Of a stretch of DNA of 7,633 nt, positions 5,455 through 7,633 are shown one piece after another; positions within the stretch are counted from its first letter, which is position 1; every line of letters begins with the position of its first letter. The notes under the pieces were generated by a model. That model was not told the DNA's origin. It ran no database searches and saw nothing but the letters and a program-made list of their open reading frames with translations. The stretch comes from an uncultured Eubacterium sp. (GTDB lineage: Bacteria; Bacillota; Clostridia; Lachnospirales; Lachnospiraceae). Both the position numbers and the translations under genes were made by a program. The stretch spans positions 1-7,633 of the forward strand of contig CAJGDH010000088.1 of assembly GCA_904502145.1 (NCBI GenBank). Reading direction: 5' to 3'.

Positions 5455-6702
5455 ATGGATTTAAAAAGCAAGGTGGCGGAAAGACTGATCCGTTATGCAA
5501 AGATCATGACTCCCAGCAATATGGAATCCCGGACTGTCCCAAGCAGTCAGTGCCAGTTTGCCCTGGCCCGGGTACTGGTCCGGGAACTCCGGGAAATGGG
5601 GGTCGACAATGCATTTGCGGATGATAAATGTTATGTCTATGCCTTTATTCCCCCCACCGAGGGAAAGGAAAAATGTCCTGCCATCGGTTTTATCGCTCAT
5701 ATGGATACGGTTTCCGATTATACCAGAAAACAGGTGACCCCCATGGTATGGGAGAACTATGACGGCGGGGACCTGGCCCTTCCCGGAGGAAGGGTGATCA
5801 CGGCAAAGGATTTCCCGCACATTTCCTCCCTGGCCGGCAGGACCCTGATCACCACCGACGGCAACACCGTCCTTGGTGCCGATGACAAGGCCGGGGTCGC
5901 GGAGATCATGACTCTGGCAGAATACATTTTACAGTCAGACATACCCCATGGAAAGATCTGTATCGGTTTTACACCGGATGAAGAAATCGGCAGGGGATCT
6001 GATTATTTCGATGTCGAAGGATTCGGGGCCGACTTCGCCTTCACCGTGGACGGCGGGGAAGAAGGGTCCATCGAATATGAAAACTTCAATGGCGCCGACG
6101 CTGAGTTTACTGTTCACGGAAAGGGTATTCATCCCGGTGATGCCAAGGGGATCATGATCAATGCTTCCCTGGTGGCCATCAGGATCAACGAGATGATCCC
6201 GGAGGACGAGATCCCCGCCAAAACCAGCGGCTATGAGGGATTCTTCCATCTGTACGAGATCATCAGCCATGTTGAGGAGGCAAAACTCCGATATATCGTC
6301 CGTGACCATGATCTGGAAAAGTACAGGCAGAGGCTGGATCTGCTTCGCGATATAGAAAAAACCATGAAGGAGACTTACGGGGATAACGTGGTGGAGCTTG
6401 TCATACGGGAGAGCTACCGTAACATGAAAGAGAAGATCATGCCCCATTTTCATCTGATCGAAAATGCGGAGAAAGCGGTATCGGATGTGGGCTGCCGTCC
6501 GGTGATCCTCCCCATCCGTGGAGGTACTGACGGGGCAAGCCTTAGTTACAGGGGTCTTCCCTGTCCCAACCTGGGGACGGGTGGATATGCCTGTCACGGC
6601 CCTTACGAGCACATCACTGCCGAAGGGATGGAGACCGTGGTCAGGATCCTGCTGGAGATCGTAAAGACATATTCCGCCGATTCCGAAGGGGTATATTCTT
6701 GA
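5455..6702 (+). CDS. pepT: Peptidase T (tripeptide aminopeptidase, M20B)
   Basis: PepT removes the N-terminal residue from tripeptides in the cytoplasm using a two-zinc centre, completing peptide breakdown. ATG 5455 gives 415 residues, the usual PepT length, with GGAG 9 nt upstream; in-frame ATGs at 5440 and 5449 lack a suitably spaced site. All metal and catalytic positions are visible in this numbering: H82 and D84 in H-M-D-T-V, bridging D143 in G-A-D-D-K-A-G, general base E166 and ligand E167 in P-D-E-E-I-G-R-G, D199 in T-V-D-G-G, and H386 in G-P-Y-E-H-I-T. The lid (dimerisation) domain lies between D199 and about 330, with G-K-G-I-H-P-G-D-A-K-G near 222-232. The N-terminal T-V-P-S-S and the R-G-G-T-D-G-A-S-L-S block (355-364) also fit PepT. 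No defect is seen; it should be active. It has its own promoter just upstream. Confidence 0.96.
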   Translation: MDLKSKVAERLIRYAKIMTPSNMESRTVPSSQCQFALARVLVRELREMGVDNAFADDKCYVYAFIPPTEGKEKCPAIGFIAHMDTVSDYTRKQVTPMVWENYDGGDLALPGGRVITAKDFPHISSLAGRTLITTDGNTVLGADDKAGVAEIMTLAEYILQSDIPHGKICIGFTPDEEIGRGSDYFDVEGFGADFAFTVDGGEEGSIEYENFNGADAEFTVHGKGIHPGDAKGIMINASLVAIRINEMIPEDEIPAKTSGYEGFFHLYEIISHVEEAKLRYIVRDHDLEKYRQRLDLLRDIEKTMKETYGDNVVELVIRESYRNMKEKIMPHFHLIENAEKAVSDVGCRPVILPIRGGTDGASLSYRGLPCPNLGTGGYACHGPYEHITAEGMETVVRILLEIVKTYSADSEGVYS

Positions 6703-6850
6703 TTCCCACAGGGAAAGAAATGTCCTGTTTTACCCTGCCGGGTTTTAGGATATTCCATGCATAATCTTAATAATTTTCTTGAGAGATAGACACAGATAGG
6801 GTATACTGTTTACAAGGATAACTATGTGCATTTTTATCGGGTGAAGGATT
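6703..6850 (+). other. pepT to flavoprotein intergenic region
   Basis: These 148 bases contain two weak hairpins after pepT. ACAGGG (6708-6713) can pair with TCCTGT (6723-6728), followed by TTT. ACCC-TGCC-GGGT (6732-6743) is followed by TTT. Neither is a convincing terminator alone, though together they could slow read-through. The flavoprotein promoter occupies 6779-6807. Confidence 0.45.
6779..6807 (+). promoter_or_regulatory. SigA promoter for the thioredoxin-reductase-like gene
   Basis: TTGAGA (6779-6784), a 17-bp spacer and TATACT (6802-6807) predict a start near 6814, about 37 nt before the gene. This suggests the gene is transcribed independently of pepT. Confidence 0.75.
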
Positions 6851-7633
6851 ATGACCAGCTTGAAATCAGATCTCTATGATATCGTGATCATCGGCGGAGG
6901 GCCTGCGGGGCTGTCCGCGGCGATCTATGCCTCGAGAGAACAGAACAGAGTACTTGTCATTGAGAAGAGTGACATCGGCGGCCTTATCGCCCTGACCGAC
7001 GTGGTGGAGAACTATCCCGGCGTCGGCCGGATCAGCGGCAAGGAACTGACCGAACGGATGCACAGCCAGGCGGAGGAATTCGGAGCCGAATTTGTCAATG
7101 ACCTGGTGACCGGTCTGGATGTGGACGGCGAGATCAAGACCGTCCGGACCGAGAAGGGACAATACCGGACTCTGGGCATTATCCTTGCTTCAGGCGTACG
7201 CCCCCGGCATGCGGGATTCATCGGTGAAGAGGAATGGATGGGAAGAGGAGTATCCCTCTGCGCGACCTGTGACGGCCCTCTTTTTGCCGGATGTGAAGTC
7301 TTCGTGGTGGGGGGAGGTATGTCCGCTGTTCAGGAATCGAAATTCCTGGCCCAGTTTGCCTCGAAAGTGACTATACTGATCAGGGGGAAGAAGTTCAGCT
7401 GCGGTGCTTATGCCAGTGATACCCTGAAGGATTACAAGAACATAGAAGTCCGTTTTGAGACGGTCTTAAAGGAAGTCAGGGGTAAGGACTATGTGGACAT
7501 GGTCATCCTGGAAGACCTGAAGACCGGACAGAGGAAGAGGATCTGTTCCACGGGCTATACCGATGACGAGAACAGTCCCATCGGAGTGTTTGTCTTTGTG
7601 GGTTATGAACCTTCCGCTGACTGGATCCCGGAA
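6851..7633 (+). CDS. Thioredoxin-reductase-like FAD oxidoreductase, 3' truncated
   Basis: The frame runs off the window after 261 residues. ATG 6851 is the only reasonable start: an in-frame TGA lies at 6842, with a close-spaced GAAGGA between. The N-terminus has the FAD-binding G-G-G-P-A-G motif (15-20), followed by E-K near 38-39. The redox-active pair is C-A-T-C (137-140), as in low-molecular-weight thioredoxin reductases. A second Rossmann motif V-V-G-G-G-M-S-A (152-159) has Met where Asp is usual. The following segment reads I-L-I-R-G-K-K-F-S-C (175-184) in place of the H-R-R-x-x-x-R motif that binds the NADPH 2'-phosphate. The F-V-F-V-G-Y-E-P strand (247-253) is the expected C-terminal FAD contact. 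It probably reduces a thioredoxin-, glutaredoxin- or peroxiredoxin-like partner, with a donor that may not be NADPH. Whether a C-terminal extra domain exists cannot be seen. Confidence 0.85.
   Translation, partial: MTSLKSDLYDIVIIGGGPAGLSAAIYASREQNRVLVIEKSDIGGLIALTDVVENYPGVGRISGKELTERMHSQAEEFGAEFVNDLVTGLDVDGEIKTVRTEKGQYRTLGIILASGVRPRHAGFIGEEEWMGRGVSLCATCDGPLFAGCEVFVVGGGMSAVQESKFLAQFASKVTILIRGKKFSCGAYASDTLKDYKNIEVRFETVLKEVRGKDYVDMVILEDLKTGQRKRICSTGYTDDENSPIGVFVFVGYEPSADWIPE

Noticed and set aside
5935..6612. Open reading frame of 225 codons antisense to pepT
   Set aside because: The pepT strand has a complete set of catalytic motifs, and the antisense product has no recognisable domain or start signal.
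6703..6746. Intrinsic terminator after pepT
   Set aside because: The two hairpins have only 4-6 bp stems and the following T runs are 3-4 long, too weak to call as a definite terminator.

Overview
The window reads as a chromosomal segment of a Bacillota bacterium, probably a clostridial (Lachnospiraceae-like) anaerobe of moderate GC (about half, judged by eye). The reasons are the gene families present (YesN-type AraC response regulator, DUF4125, TPR-DUF4037, YitT family, PepT), the strong AGGAGG-type ribosome binding sites and the SigA-type promoters. Genus cannot be fixed from this sequence. No rRNA, tRNA, CRISPR array or insertion sequence was seen.

Layout. (1) 3-881 (+): 3' part of an AraC-type response regulator whose visible receiver domain carries Glu where the phosphoacceptor Asp should be. 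A perfect 20-bp-arm hairpin (896-938) separates it from the convergent next gene and should terminate both. (2) 2848-947 and 3287-2871 (-): a two-gene operon. The first gene is a small serine-recombinase-fold protein with its catalytic residues replaced. The second is a TPR protein with a C-terminal DUF4037 domain that has a nucleotidyltransferase-like GS...DxD motif. (3) 3288-3621: a 334-bp divergent intergenic region with inverted repeats and a possible promoter on each strand. (4) 3622-4224 (+): a DUF4125 protein. (5) 4225-4466: a strong promoter (TTGATT-17-TATAAT), then a long GAGA-capped hairpin with a U tract, then the ribosome binding site of a YitT-family membrane protein (4467-5336). 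(6) 5337-5454: a 23-bp-period tandem repeat that duplicates the -35 box of the promoter for pepT (5455-6702), an M20B tripeptidase. (7) 6703-6850: another SigA promoter, then the 5' part of a thioredoxin-reductase-like flavoprotein (6851 to the window end) with a CATC redox pair but without the usual NADPH-phosphate-binding motif.

How the genes fit. The right half (YitT, PepT, flavoprotein) looks like separately promoted housekeeping genes. The left-centre block (pseudo-recombinase, TPR-DUF4037 and divergent DUF4125) is the best candidate for an undescribed functional module: a nucleotidyltransferase-like enzyme on a TPR scaffold, a probably non-catalytic recombinase-fold partner, and a helical protein of unknown function around a shared control region. 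This grouping is an inference from position and domain content.
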